A stretch of 64,000 nucleotides of DNA from Mangrovimonas sp. YM274 (GTDB taxonomy: Bacteria; Bacteroidota; Bacteroidia; Flavobacteriales; Flavobacteriaceae), in the NCBI RefSeq assembly GCF_030908385.1, contig NZ_CP133091.1:3591501-3655500 (forward strand), given 5' to 3'. Position numbers and translations under genes: made by a program. Under the pieces are notes generated by a model. That model saw only the letters and a list, made by a program, of their open reading frames with translations, searched no databases and had not been told where the DNA came from. The number at the start of each line of letters is the position of its first letter. Position 1 is the first letter of the stretch. Below, piece after piece: positions 44,931-54,657 of this stretch.

Positions 44931-44980
44931 AAGTCGTTTAATTCTTTTCTTTGTTGAAAATTAATTGAACGACTTTTTTT
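44931..44980 (+). terminator. Intrinsic terminator between rpsB and tsf
   Basis: Stem AAGTCGTTTAATT (44931-44943) pairs with AATTGAACGACTT (44963-44975), followed by a T-run to 44980. Termination here, or partial readthrough, would set the ratio of S2 to EF-Ts. Confidence 0.85.
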
Positions 44981-44997
44981 AAAAAATTAAAATACTT

Positions 44998-45972
44998 ATG
45001 GAAGGTACAGTAAAAATTACAGCTGCTGAAGTAAATAAGCTAAGACAGGCTACTGGAGCCGGTATGATGGACTGTAAAAAAGCTTTGGTTGAGGCTGAAG
45101 GTGATTTTGACAAAGCTATCGAGGTTTTACGTAAGAAAGGTCAAAAAGTAGCAGAAAAGAGAGCTGACAGAGATTCTTCTGAAGGTGCTGCTGTTGCTAA
45201 AGTAAACGACGACAACACTGTAGGTGTAACTATCGTTTTAGGATGTGAAACTGACTTCGTTGGTAAAAACGAAAACTTTGTGGCCCTTGCCAACCAATTG
45301 GCTGACTTGGCACTTACCGTAGATTCTAAAGAGGCTTTATTGGCTGCTGAGATCGACGGCATGACTGTTGCTGACAAATTAACTGAGCAAACTGGTGTAA
45401 TTGGTGAAAAACTTGACATCACTGCTTTTGAAAGATTGGAAGCTCCATACGTTGGACAATACGTTCACATCAACAAAATTGGTGCTTTAGTTGGATTGTC
45501 TGCTAAAGTGGATAATGCTGATGTATTGGTAAAAGATGTAGCAATGCAAGTAGCTTCTATGGGAGCAACTACTTTGTCTTACAAAGACTTTGACCCTGCA
45601 TATATCGCTTCTGAAACTGAGGCTAGAATTGCAGTTATCGAAAAAGACAATGAAGAATTGGCTCGTTTAGGTAAAACGCTTAAAAACGTACCTAAATTTA
45701 TCTCTATGGCGCAATTGACTGATGAGGCATTGGCTCAAGCCGAAGAAGATGCTAAAGCACAATTGAAAGCTGAAGGTAAGCCAGAGCAAATTTGGGACAA
45801 AATTTTACCAGGTAAAATGGAGCGTTTCATCTCAGACAACACTACTCTAGACCAAGAGAAATGTTTGTTGGATCAAAACTTCATTAAAGATGAAAAAATC
45901 AACGTTGCCAAATATGTTGAGTCTTACGGTGATGTAAGCATTACAGATTTCAAACGTGTAACAGTAGGATAA
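44998..45972 (+). CDS. tsf: Elongation factor Ts
   Basis: 324 residues. The N-terminal UBA-like domain (ITAAEVNKLRQATGAGMMDCKKAL, here spanning 7-30) contains the TGAGMMDCKKAL signature. The core has GCETDFVGKNENF, the EF-Tu-contacting TDFV motif. The second half shows YVHINKIGALVGLS and MQVASMGATTLSY. The C-terminal portion ends VAKYVESYGDVSITDFKRVTVG. It catalyses GDP release from EF-Tu. It has terminators on both sides. Confidence 0.98.
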   Translation: MEGTVKITAAEVNKLRQATGAGMMDCKKALVEAEGDFDKAIEVLRKKGQKVAEKRADRDSSEGAAVAKVNDDNTVGVTIVLGCETDFVGKNENFVALANQLADLALTVDSKEALLAAEIDGMTVADKLTEQTGVIGEKLDITAFERLEAPYVGQYVHINKIGALVGLSAKVDNADVLVKDVAMQVASMGATTLSYKDFDPAYIASETEARIAVIEKDNEELARLGKTLKNVPKFISMAQLTDEALAQAEEDAKAQLKAEGKPEQIWDKILPGKMERFISDNTTLDQEKCLLDQNFIKDEKINVAKYVESYGDVSITDFKRVTVG

Positions 45973-45995
45973 TCCTATTCCTGTTCATAAAATTT

Positions 45996-46027
45996 AAAAA
46001 GCTTCTCCTCTACGAGAAGCTTTTTTT
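45996..46027 (+). terminator. Intrinsic terminator after tsf
   Basis: Stem AAAAAGCTTCTC (45996-46007) and GAGAAGC (46014-46020) with a T7 run to 46027. Confidence 0.93.
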
Positions 46028-46052
46028 ATAACCCAAAAACAAAAAAATATTG

Positions 46053-46060
46053 TAGTTTTG
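46053..46060 (+). promoter_or_regulatory. Probable -7 box upstream of pyrH
   Basis: TAGTTTTG fits TAnnTTTG, about 108 bases before the pyrH ATG. No TTG was found at the -33 distance, so this is a partial match. Confidence 0.35.
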
Positions 46061-46167
46061 CTAAACTTTCAAAAGTACTGGAATTTGGGTGTCTTTGGCT
46101 TTCATATCCACTGACCAAAAGGCACTTAAAGTTTACAGATTCTTTTTAAAAAAATCGTCTCAAACTA

Positions 46168-46875
46168 ATGAAATACAAAAGAATACTTCTAAAATTATCC
46201 GGAGAAGCACTAATGGGAAGCCGTCAATATGGTATTGACCCTGAAAGATTGGCTGAATACGCCAATGACATTAAATCTATAACAGACAAAGGTGTCGAAG
46301 TAGCCATTGTTATAGGCGGAGGAAATATTTTTAGAGGTGTAGCAGGAGCAAGTAACGGTATGGACCGCGTACAGGGAGACCATATGGGCATGTTGGCCAC
46401 GGTAATCAACGGATTGGCTTTACAGAGTGCCTTGGAAAATGCAGACATCCCAACACGTTTACAAACTGCTATCAAAATAAATGAAGTAGCCGAACCTTTT
46501 ATACGTCGTAAAGCCATGCGCCATCTAGAAAAAGGCCGCGTAGTTATTTTTGGTGGAGGCACAGGAAATCCTTATTTTACTACAGATTCTGCTGCTGTAT
46601 TGCGTGCCATTGAAATAGAAGCGGATGTAATTCTTAAAGGTACCCGTGTAGATGGAATTTACAATGCCGATCCAGAAAAAGACGACACTGCGGTTAAATT
46701 TGACCATATCACCTTTGAAGATGTACTCCAAAAAGGTTTAAAGGTAATGGATACTACAGCCTTTACCTTAAGCCAAGAAAACCAATTGCCTATTATTGTA
46801 TTCGACATGAACAGAAAAGGCAATCTTTTAAAAGTGGTTTCTGGCGAAAACATTGGTACTAAAGTAAATTTATAG
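46168..46875 (+). CDS. pyrH: UMP kinase
   Basis: 235 residues. Amino-acid-kinase fold with [14 protein letters not shown] (4-17), [13 protein letters not shown] (45-57), [16 protein letters not shown] (70-85), [29 protein letters not shown] split over ~126-154, and [10 protein letters not shown]. It phosphorylates UMP to UDP as a hexamer and is usually feedback-controlled by UTP. It is followed 47 bases later by frr, a widely conserved pairing. Confidence 0.98.
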   Translation: MKYKRILLKLSGEALMGSRQYGIDPERLAEYANDIKSITDKGVEVAIVIGGGNIFRGVAGASNGMDRVQGDHMGMLATVINGLALQSALENADIPTRLQTAIKINEVAEPFIRRKAMRHLEKGRVVIFGGGTGNPYFTTDSAAVLRAIEIEADVILKGTRVDGIYNADPEKDDTAVKFDHITFEDVLQKGLKVMDTTAFTLSQENQLPIIVFDMNRKGNLLKVVSGENIGTKVNL

Positions 46876-46922
46876 CCCTTACCATAAAGCTTATTTTTTG
46901 TAATCACATTAAATTTCATAAA

Positions 46923-47480
46923 ATGAACGAAGACATTCAATTTATATTAGATTCAACCAAAGAAGCAATGGATAATGCCATTAAGCATTTGGAAAAACAA
47001 TTCGTGAATATTAGAGCTGGAAAGGCTAGTCCAGCTATGCTTGGAAGCGTTATGGTGGATTATTATGGTTCTCAAACCCCATTAAACCAAGTTGCCAATG
47101 TAAATACCCCAGATGGTAGAACCATTACGGTACAACCTTGGGAGAAAAGCATGCTACAGGAAATTGAGCGTGGCATTATGTTGGCCAACCTAGGGTTTAA
47201 CCCCATGAACAACGGAGAGACTATTATCATTAACGTTCCGCCTTTAACAGAAGAACGCCGTAGAGATTTGGTAAAACAAGCCAAAACGGAAGCTGAGGAT
47301 GCCAAAATTGGTGTACGAAGCGCAAGGAAAGATGCCAACAATGACATCAAAAAACTTTCGGATGTTTCTGAAGATCTTCAAAAAAATGGTGAAATAGACG
47401 TACAAGAAATCACAGATAGATACGTTAAAAAAATAGATGACCTTTTAGCTGTAAAAGAGAAAGAAATCATGACAGTATAA
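46923..47480 (+). CDS. frr: Ribosome recycling factor
   Basis: 185 residues, the usual RRF length. Signatures: MDNAIKHLEKQFVNIRAGKA, VDYYGSQTPLNQVANV, ITVQPWEKSML, IIINVPPLTEERRRDLVKQA and the C-terminal helix ending IDDLLAVKEKEIMTV. With EF-G it splits post-termination ribosomes. The stop is followed directly by a terminator. Confidence 0.98.
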   Translation: MNEDIQFILDSTKEAMDNAIKHLEKQFVNIRAGKASPAMLGSVMVDYYGSQTPLNQVANVNTPDGRTITVQPWEKSMLQEIERGIMLANLGFNPMNNGETIIINVPPLTEERRRDLVKQAKTEAEDAKIGVRSARKDANNDIKKLSDVSEDLQKNGEIDVQEITDRYVKKIDDLLAVKEKEIMTV

Positions 47481-47509
47481 AAAAAGCGACATTGGATGTC
47501 GCTTTTTTT
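47481..47509 (+). terminator. Intrinsic terminator after frr
   Basis: Stem of GCGACAT (47486-47492) with ATGTCGC (47496-47502), flanked by A5 and T7. It begins directly after the frr stop codon. Confidence 0.93.
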
Positions 47510-47542
47510 AAATTTCATTTTAACAACTATTTTAAGCTCTAC

Positions 47543-48811
47543 ATGCGTAAGCTCTGCATTTTTCTATTTTTTGTTGTATCCGCAATAACCATGCAGTCGC
47601 AAACCGCAGCCAGTGAGTCCACAGCGCAGCAAGATTCTTTAAGACGGAGAGCCTTTATCACCAACATTGGTAACGGTTATTTTCCTACTAAATACTTCAA
47701 CTTCGACTTACGCTATTTAATAAAATTCAACCAATACGAAGGTTTCCGAACCGGTCTAGGAGCTATAACCAATGATGCCTTTTCCAACAGATATCGTGTT
47801 ACTGGTTATCTATCTTATGGCTTTCGGGACGCCAAGTTCAAATATAGCATTGGAGGAGGCACTAGAATAAGACCACGTTCCAACACTTGGATTAATGTTG
47901 CCTACACAGACGATCTTCAAGAAACTGGTAGTTCCACATTTTTGACAGACAAACGATTTTTCACAATATTTCAGCCAAGACTTCTAAATATCGATCTATT
48001 CCATCGATTCATTAACCGAACCATTTCTTTGGAACATCGTATTTCTCCTCACCTGCTATCAGAAATTCAATTGGCTAGGACCGATGTACTTCCAACCTAT
48101 TCTTACATTTTTTATATAGACGACACATCCTATCACGATTTTAATCTATCCACTTCAATTGTTTCCTTGCAATGGAGCCCTTTTAGTCGATACGAATATG
48201 TTAAGGACAAATTAAAGGAACTTAAAAAGGGATTTCCCCAATTCACATTACAATACACGCAAAGCTATAAAAACTTATTTGGCGGCGATTTTAACTTTCT
48301 GAAACTGGATTTTAGAAGTGTCTATCAATTAGAACACGCAAACAATGCCTTAACGACAGTTACCATGCGAGCGGGCATTGCCAAAGGAAAAACTCCTTTA
48401 ACCCATTTGTACCATACCTATCCCAATAATATTACCAAGGAAACCATTTTGCAACGTTTTTCTGTTGCGGGACTCAACAGTTTTGAAACCATGTACTTTA
48501 ACGAGTTCTTCTCGGATAGGTTTACAACTTTACAATTAAAGCACTTTTTCAAACCATTTAAAATCACCGAGCGCTACCAACCTCAATTGGTATTAATTAC
48601 GAGATATGCTTTGGGAGATATGAACCATATAGAAAGACACCAAAACGTAACATTTGGAACATTGGATAAAGGCTATACGGAATCAGGTGTGGAAATCAAC
48701 AAATTGCTATTTGGTTTTGGTCTAAGTTTTGCCTACCGCTACGGAGCGTATCATCTACCAAGAGAAGAAGATAACATAGCTTTCAAGTTCACTTTCAACC
48801 TCACGCTTTAA
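47543..48811 (+). CDS. Outer-membrane beta-barrel protein, DUF5686-barrel-like
   Basis: 422 residues from the ATG at 47543, where the signal peptide (MRKLCIFLFFVVSAITMQSQ) begins. A frame reaching 47492 runs into the terminator and is rejected. The mature part is rich in aromatic alternating strands and ends FKFTFNLTL, so it is an outer-membrane barrel. Segments such as NRTISLEHRISPHLLSEI, LQYTQSYKNLFGGDFNFLKL and SFETMYFNEFFSDRF recall the C-terminal barrel of DUF5686 proteins. Those are usually ~800 residues with a carboxypeptidase-D-like N-terminus that is missing here. Function unknown. Confidence 0.65.
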   Translation: MRKLCIFLFFVVSAITMQSQTAASESTAQQDSLRRRAFITNIGNGYFPTKYFNFDLRYLIKFNQYEGFRTGLGAITNDAFSNRYRVTGYLSYGFRDAKFKYSIGGGTRIRPRSNTWINVAYTDDLQETGSSTFLTDKRFFTIFQPRLLNIDLFHRFINRTISLEHRISPHLLSEIQLARTDVLPTYSYIFYIDDTSYHDFNLSTSIVSLQWSPFSRYEYVKDKLKELKKGFPQFTLQYTQSYKNLFGGDFNFLKLDFRSVYQLEHANNALTTVTMRAGIAKGKTPLTHLYHTYPNNITKETILQRFSVAGLNSFETMYFNEFFSDRFTTLQLKHFFKPFKITERYQPQLVLITRYALGDMNHIERHQNVTFGTLDKGYTESGVEINKLLFGFGLSFAYRYGAYHLPREEDNIAFKFTFNLTL

Positions 48812-48830
48812 CAGAATTAAATAATCTAAT

Positions 48831-48864
48831 TTGCAACCTAATCCTTAGGTTTTTCCTACCTTTG
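48831..48864 (+). promoter_or_regulatory. Promoter of the RND/MMPL transporter gene
   Basis: TTG at 48831-48833 and TACCTTTG at 48857-48864, spaced 23 bases, 20 bases before the ATG at 48885. It matches the TTG/TAnnTTTG pattern. Confidence 0.6.
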
Positions 48865-48884
48865 TCGCCTGTTTTTATCAAGCT

Positions 48885-51278
48885 ATGCTCAAACTATTTA
48901 CAACAGGCTTTTGGGAAGTCATTGCGAGACTAATTTTACGTAACAAAATTGCCATTTTAATTGGTATCGTAGCAGTTACGTTATTCTTCAGCTACCAATG
49001 GAAATATATGCGCTTCACCTATACCGAAGCCAATCTGTTACCAGACGACCACGAGGTTAATGTCACTTATAACAAGTTCCTTGATATCTTTGGAGAAGAA
49101 GGCAACCTTATTGTAATTGGAGTAAAGGATTCTACCCTATTCACTGTTGACAAACTAAACGCTTGGAACAACCTATCGGAAAGTTTTAAGCCCTATGATG
49201 AAGTAGAAACGGTAGTTTCCATAAAAGATCTTCAAAAGCTTGTAAAAAACAACGACGCCCAGAAATTTGATTTGGAGCCCTTCATTAAGGATTCCATTCA
49301 TTCCCTGGCACAAATCAATAGCCTGAAGCAGGAACTCTTTGAACAATATCCCTTTTATGACAATTTCCTTTTCAATAAGGATACCAAAACGGTGAGAACA
49401 GCCATCTACATGAAAAAGGACATTGTTAACACCTCACTAAGAAAAGATTTTATAGAACAAATACTAGAACCCAAAATACAAGAATTTGAAGCTGCCAACG
49501 ACCTGGATGTAAGGGTTTCGGGAATGCCTTATATTAGGACTTTAAATGCTAAAAGTATTATTGATGAAATTGGGCTGTTTATAGGAGCGGCACTTTTAGT
49601 GACGTCTTTAATATTCTTTTTCTTCTTTCGATCATTTAGGGCCACCTTTATATCGCTAATTGTAGTATGCATTGGTGTAATGTGGACCTTCGGATTATTA
49701 GGCTTGTTGAAATATGAAATCACGGTTTTAACGGCTTTAATCCCGCCATTAATCATCGTTATTGGAATTCCTAATTGTATTTTCCTGATCAACAAATTCC
49801 AGCATGAGGTAAAATTGCACGGAAACAAGGTGAAATCCCTGCAACGGGTAATCACCAAAATTGGGAATGCTACCTTAATGACCAACATTACAACCGCTTC
49901 TGGTTTTGCTACTTTTATCTTAACGGAAAGTAAACTTTTAAAGGAGTTCGGTATTGTTGCCTCACTGAGTATTTTAGGGATTTTTGTATTGTGTTTATTA
50001 ATCATTCCTATCATCTACACCTTTTTGCCTTACCCTAAGGAACGTCATTTAGAGCACCTTAACAAACGTTGGATAGGCACTTTTGTAGAATGGATGGTAC
50101 GCATGGTAAAAGAGCACAAAATTGCTATTTACTCCATTTCATTGGTGCTAATGATAGCAAGCATCATTGGTATTTACCAAATAAAAATTTCCGGAAGCTT
50201 AATTGAAGACATGCCAAAGGACACGGAATTCTTTGATGACATCAGATTCTTTGAAAGCGAATTCAACGGTATCATGCCTTTGGAAATCATGATAGATACC
50301 AAACGTAAAAAAGGAGTGATGAAATTGAGTACACTCAAACGTATGAACGAGTTGGAAGAAGTCATCAATGAAACACCTGAATTCTCTAAGCCTATTTCGG
50401 TAGTAAGTTTATTAAAATATTCTAAGCAAGCTTATTATAACGGCAACCCAAAATACTACCAGTTGCCTACCAGTCAAGAAAACAGCTTTATTTTATCATA
50501 TGCCAAAAACTCATCATCGGATGTAGATTTATTAAAAAACTTTGTGGACAGTACTGGTCAATATGCACGTATTACCACATTTATGAAAGACATAGGTACG
50601 GATAGAATGGAGCGCATAGAGGAAGATCTACAAGCAAGAATTGACAAAGTTTTCCCTGAAGAACAATATACCATTACACTTACTGGTAAAGCCTTGGTGT
50701 TCCAAAAAGGAACCAAATATTTGGTTAAAAACCTGATTATTTCATTGTCTTTGGCCATTTTCTTGATATCCTTGTTTATGGCATATATGTTCCGTTCTTT
50801 TAGAATGATTATAGTCTCCTTGATCCCTAATTTGTTACCACTATTGGTAACTGCCGGTTTAATGGGATTCTTGGGAGTGCCTATCAAGCCATCTACCATT
50901 TTGGTATTTAGTATTGCCTTTGGAATTTCGGTAGACGATACCATTCACTTTTTGGCTAAATACAGGCAGGAGCTGCAGGCCAACCACTGGAAAATCAGAA
51001 AATCGGTATTTGGTGCCCTTCGTGAAACGGGAGTAAGTATGTTCTATACATCTATAGTACTGTTCTTTGGATTCTCAGTATTTACTATTTCAAGTTTTGG
51101 AGGAACCGTGGCTTTGGGAGCATTGGTATCTGCCACATTGTTATTAGCAATGCTATCCAATTTGTTACTGTTACCATCCTTGTTATTATCCTTAGAGAGA
51201 AGTATTGCCAATAAGGAAGTATTGAGAGAACCTTCTATCAATATCATTCCGGAAGAGGACGACGAGGAAGACATTTAA
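48885..51278 (+). CDS. RND-superfamily transporter, MMPL type
   Basis: 797 residues with the duplicated RND build: one helix near 25-42, a large extracytoplasmic loop, five helices (~220-375), then the same arrangement repeated (~410-430 and ~625-770). Motifs: LLPDDHEVNVTYNKFLDIFG in loop 1, LIPPLIIVIGIPNCIFLINKF, LMTNITTASGFATFI and, in the second half, VFSIAFGISVDDTIHFLAKY with SVFGALRETGVSMFYTS. MMPL proteins export lipids or hydrophobic compounds with proton drive. The substrate is unknown. The acidic tail ends EEDDEEDI. It has its own promoter. Confidence 0.9.
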   Translation: MLKLFTTGFWEVIARLILRNKIAILIGIVAVTLFFSYQWKYMRFTYTEANLLPDDHEVNVTYNKFLDIFGEEGNLIVIGVKDSTLFTVDKLNAWNNLSESFKPYDEVETVVSIKDLQKLVKNNDAQKFDLEPFIKDSIHSLAQINSLKQELFEQYPFYDNFLFNKDTKTVRTAIYMKKDIVNTSLRKDFIEQILEPKIQEFEAANDLDVRVSGMPYIRTLNAKSIIDEIGLFIGAALLVTSLIFFFFFRSFRATFISLIVVCIGVMWTFGLLGLLKYEITVLTALIPPLIIVIGIPNCIFLINKFQHEVKLHGNKVKSLQRVITKIGNATLMTNITTASGFATFILTESKLLKEFGIVASLSILGIFVLCLLIIPIIYTFLPYPKERHLEHLNKRWIGTFVEWMVRMVKEHKIAIYSISLVLMIASIIGIYQIKISGSLIEDMPKDTEFFDDIRFFESEFNGIMPLEIMIDTKRKKGVMKLSTLKRMNELEEVINETPEFSKPISVVSLLKYSKQAYYNGNPKYYQLPTSQENSFILSYAKNSSSDVDLLKNFVDSTGQYARITTFMKDIGTDRMERIEEDLQARIDKVFPEEQYTITLTGKALVFQKGTKYLVKNLIISLSLAIFLISLFMAYMFRSFRMIIVSLIPNLLPLLVTAGLMGFLGVPIKPSTILVFSIAFGISVDDTIHFLAKYRQELQANHWKIRKSVFGALRETGVSMFYTSIVLFFGFSVFTISSFGGTVALGALVSATLLLAMLSNLLLLPSLLLSLERSIANKEVLREPSINIIPEEDDEEDI

Positions 51279-51376
51279 AAACATAGGTATACTTCCCTTT
51301 GAAGAATTGTTTCCAAAATTGAAGAAATGGGTTAGAACGGAGATGGTACCGGCGTATTTAAATAATGATAATCCAT

Positions 51377-51405
51377 AAAAATGCCGTTTGGCTTTTTTAT
51401 CTTTG
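51377..51405 (+). promoter_or_regulatory. Weak terminator-like hairpin overlapping a -7 box before asnS
   Basis: GCC/GGC mini-stem flanked by A and T runs (51377-51398), and TATCTTTG (51398-51405), a TAnnTTTG match. It lies in the 227-base gap between the transporter and asnS, where nothing else was seen. Confidence 0.35.
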
Positions 51406-51505
51406 CAGTTCAAAACATAAAACCAATAATCTATTTGCATTTTAAATGTGACTTTACAACAATCACTTCCATGCAAATACGCTTTAAAATAATATTGATT
51501 AAGAA

Positions 51506-52939
51506 ATGAAATCACATACAATTGCCGACTTATTATCGCAGGATATCACATTTCATGACATAGAAATAAAAGGTTGGGTTCGCGCCTTTAGAGCCAACAG
51601 GTTTATTGCATTAAACGATGGTTCTACAATTCACAACATTCAATGTGTTGTAGATTTTGAAAATACTGATCCATCCACCTTAAAACGCATTACCACGGGT
51701 GCTGCCGTTCACATTGTTGGAGAATTGGTAGAAAGCCAAGGAAAGGGACAACGTGTAGAAATACAGGTAAAGACCATTGAGATTTTAGGAGATTCCGATC
51801 CAGAAACCTACCCTATTCAGCCTAAAAAACACACTTTTGAGTTCTTACGTAAAAATGCACACCTACGTACAAGAACCAATACGTTTAGTGCCGTAATGCG
51901 TTTGCGTTCGTCTTTGTCTTTTGCCATTCACAAGTATTTTAACGAGAATGGTTTTTACTATATGCACACCCCTATCATTACAGGAAGTGATGCTGAAGGG
52001 GCTGGGGAAATGTTTAGGGTATCTGCTTTGGATGCCAAAAACCCACCATTGAATGAAGAAGGAGAGGTTAACTATAAAGAAGATTTCTTCGGAAAAGAAA
52101 CCAACCTAACGGTATCGGGACAATTGGAAGCCGAAACCTACGCCATGTCTCTAGGAAAAGTGTACACATTTGGCCCTACCTTTAGAGCGGAAAATTCAAA
52201 CACTTCAAGACACTTGGCCGAATTCTGGATGATCGAACCAGAAGTTGCCTTTATGGATTTAGCAGGCAATATGGACCTTGCAGAGGATTTCATGAAGTCT
52301 GTTATCAACTATGTGTTGGAGCACAACATAGACGATCTTAAATTCTTGGAGCAACGATTGTTGGATGAGGAAAAAACCAAACCTCAAGCGGAACGTAGCG
52401 ACATGAGCCTTATTGAAAAACTGAGGTTTGTTGCAGATAATAATTTCAAACGAGTAAGCTATACTGAGGCTATTGACATCCTGAGGAACTCAAAGCCAAA
52501 TAAAAAGAAGAAATTCAACTATATCATTGACGAATGGGGTGCAGACCTTCAAAGTGAACACGAGCGTTTTCTTGTTGAAAAGCACTTTAAGTGTCCCGTA
52601 ATCTTGTTTGATTATCCGGCCAATATCAAAGCCTTCTACATGCGTTTGAACGACGATGGAAAAACGGTTCGTGCCATGGACATTTTGTTCCCTGGCATTG
52701 GAGAGATTGTGGGTGGCTCACAACGTGAGGAACGTTTGGAAGTATTGAAGGAAAAAATGAAGGCCTTGGATATTGAGGAAGAAGAATTATGGTGGTACCT
52801 TGACCTGCGCAAATACGGAACTGCAGTTCATTCCGGCTTCGGACTTGGATTTGAACGTTTGGTGATGTTCGCTACTGGAATGACCAATATTAGAGATGTT
52901 ATTCCTTACCCAAGAACGCCTCAAAACGCCGAGTTTTAA
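51506..52939 (+). CDS. asnS: Asparaginyl-tRNA synthetase
   Basis: 477 residues. N-terminal OB-fold anticodon-binding domain (IKGWVRAFRANRFIALNDGS, about 22-41). The class II catalytic core follows with motif 1 around the region leading to TPIITGSDAEGAGEMF, motif 2 (FRAENSNTSRHLAEFWMIEPE spans about 226-246) and motif 3 (GFGLGFERLVMFATG, about 449-463). TVSGQLEAETYAMSLGKVYT is the Asn-type substrate segment. It charges tRNA-Asn. Confidence 0.97.
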   Translation: MKSHTIADLLSQDITFHDIEIKGWVRAFRANRFIALNDGSTIHNIQCVVDFENTDPSTLKRITTGAAVHIVGELVESQGKGQRVEIQVKTIEILGDSDPETYPIQPKKHTFEFLRKNAHLRTRTNTFSAVMRLRSSLSFAIHKYFNENGFYYMHTPIITGSDAEGAGEMFRVSALDAKNPPLNEEGEVNYKEDFFGKETNLTVSGQLEAETYAMSLGKVYTFGPTFRAENSNTSRHLAEFWMIEPEVAFMDLAGNMDLAEDFMKSVINYVLEHNIDDLKFLEQRLLDEEKTKPQAERSDMSLIEKLRFVADNNFKRVSYTEAIDILRNSKPNKKKKFNYIIDEWGADLQSEHERFLVEKHFKCPVILFDYPANIKAFYMRLNDDGKTVRAMDILFPGIGEIVGGSQREERLEVLKEKMKALDIEEEELWWYLDLRKYGTAVHSGFGLGFERLVMFATGMTNIRDVIPYPRTPQNAEF

Positions 52940-52963
52940 TAAAAAATTAGCATAAATTATTTC

Positions 52964-53005
52964 AAAACAGCCTATGTTTACATTTTAATATAGGTTGTTT
53001 TTTTT
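52964..53005 (+). terminator. Intrinsic terminator after asnS
   Basis: Stem AAACA-g-CCTAT with ATAGG-t-TGTTT (right arm 52990-53000), ending in a T-run to 53005. Confidence 0.75.
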
Positions 53006-53032
53006 ACCTTTATCCGAAAGCAATTTTAAGCT

Positions 53033-54499
53033 ATGCTCAAGCAGTATTTACAGTTCAAATTATCCCAAAAACTATCGCCGCAACAAATTCAATTAATGAA
53101 ATTGATACAATTGCCTACACAAGCTTTTGAGCAGCGTTTAAAACAAGAACTGGAAGAGAATCCTGCCTTGGAAAGCGGTAAGGAGAAACATGAAGACTTT
53201 GAAGATACTTTTGAAGAATTCGACAATTCTGCCGATGAAATAAATGACAATGAATCCATCAATGCAGAGGATATTAATGTCGATGATTATTTAAGTGACG
53301 ACGACATTCCAGACTACCGTACACAAAGCAACAATTACAGTAGTGACGATGAAGAAAAAACCATGCCCTATGCAGCCGGAACGTCCTTTACGCAGCACCT
53401 AACCAATCAGCTAAACACCTTTAGGCTTACGGATGAGGAAATGGACATTGCCGAGTTCTTGGTGGGAAGCATAGACGAAAGCGGTTATATAAGACGTTCA
53501 CTAAACGATATTGTGGATGACCTTGCCTTTACCCAAAACATTTTTACCGATGTTGAATCTGTAGAAAAGGTACTCCATAAGGTTCACTTATTGGATCCTG
53601 CAGGAGTTGGTGCACGCAATCTACAGGAATGTTTAAGCATTCAATTGCACCGTAAGGAAAAAAATCCAGATGTTGCATTAGCCATTGAGATTATTGACAA
53701 CGCTTTTGAGCAATTCACCAAAAAGCACTATAAAAAACTGCTTCAAAAATTTGATGTTACAGAAGAGCAATTGAGGGATGCCATAGAGGAAATTGAACAC
53801 CTCAATCCAAAACCTGGAGGCTCCTACTCAGGTAACAACAAAATGGTAGAGCATGTAGTGCCAGATTTTGCCATTAGAATTGTTGATGGCGAATTAGAAC
53901 TGACCCTAAATGGCAGAAATGCTCCAGAGTTACATGTATCTAGAGAGTATAGCAACATGATGAAAGGCTATAAGGAGAGCAAAGATAAATCGAAGCAACA
54001 GAAAGATGCTGTTTTATTCATCAAGCAAAAATTAGATGCCGCAAAATGGTTTATTGAAGCTATAAAACAACGCCAACAGACGCTTTTTGTTACTATGAGC
54101 GCCATTATGAATTACCAAGAAGAATACTTCCTTACAGGTGATGAACGCAAGTTGCGACCAATGATTTTAAAAGACATAGCCGATGAAATAGGTATGGATG
54201 TGTCTACTGTATCCCGCGTGGCAAACAGCAAATATGTTGACACACCTTACGGGACCAAACTTATCAAGGAATTCTTTTCAGAATCTATGACCAACGATCA
54301 AGGAGAAGAAGTCTCAACCAGGGAAATCAAAAAAATTCTGGAAACGGTAATAGAAGAAGAAGACAAGCGCAAGCCTCTCACTGATGAAAAATTGGCTTCC
54401 ATTCTTAAAGAAAAAGGATACCCTATTGCCAGAAGGACGGTAGCAAAATATCGAGAACAATTGGATCTTCCCGTAGCTAGGTTGCGCAAAAAAATATAA
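53033..54499 (+). CDS. rpoN: RNA polymerase sigma-54 factor
   Basis: 488 residues. Region I at the N-terminus (LKQYLQFKLSQKLSPQQIQL, glutamine/leucine-rich activator-contact segment). An acidic region II (~55-125) follows, then the core-binding domain (DEEMDIAEFLVGSIDESGYI; LLDPAGVGARNLQECLSIQL), the HTH (KDIADEIGMDVSTVSRVANS) and the RpoN box ARRTVAKYREQ (466-476). It directs polymerase to -24/-12 promoters that need an AAA+ activator. No such activator is in this window. Confidence 0.97.
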   Translation: MLKQYLQFKLSQKLSPQQIQLMKLIQLPTQAFEQRLKQELEENPALESGKEKHEDFEDTFEEFDNSADEINDNESINAEDINVDDYLSDDDIPDYRTQSNNYSSDDEEKTMPYAAGTSFTQHLTNQLNTFRLTDEEMDIAEFLVGSIDESGYIRRSLNDIVDDLAFTQNIFTDVESVEKVLHKVHLLDPAGVGARNLQECLSIQLHRKEKNPDVALAIEIIDNAFEQFTKKHYKKLLQKFDVTEEQLRDAIEEIEHLNPKPGGSYSGNNKMVEHVVPDFAIRIVDGELELTLNGRNAPELHVSREYSNMMKGYKESKDKSKQQKDAVLFIKQKLDAAKWFIEAIKQRQQTLFVTMSAIMNYQEEYFLTGDERKLRPMILKDIADEIGMDVSTVSRVANSKYVDTPYGTKLIKEFFSESMTNDQGEEVSTREIKKILETVIEEEDKRKPLTDEKLASILKEKGYPIARRTVAKYREQLDLPVARLRKKI

Positions 54500-54657
54500 T
54501 CTTCTCGATTCTTAAGATTCTGCCATCGCTAATTATATAGGTGTATCAATACTATTTTTTAAATTCAAAGAGTTTCTTTAAATAGCTTGAAAGTCAATAA
54601 TGAGTATTATCTTGTAAGCACATTTTGAAAGTACAAATTACAAGACGGCTATTTTGT

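Noticed and set aside
54500-54530. Hairpin AATCTT/AAGATT after rpoN as a terminator
   Set aside because: The stem is short and no T-run follows.
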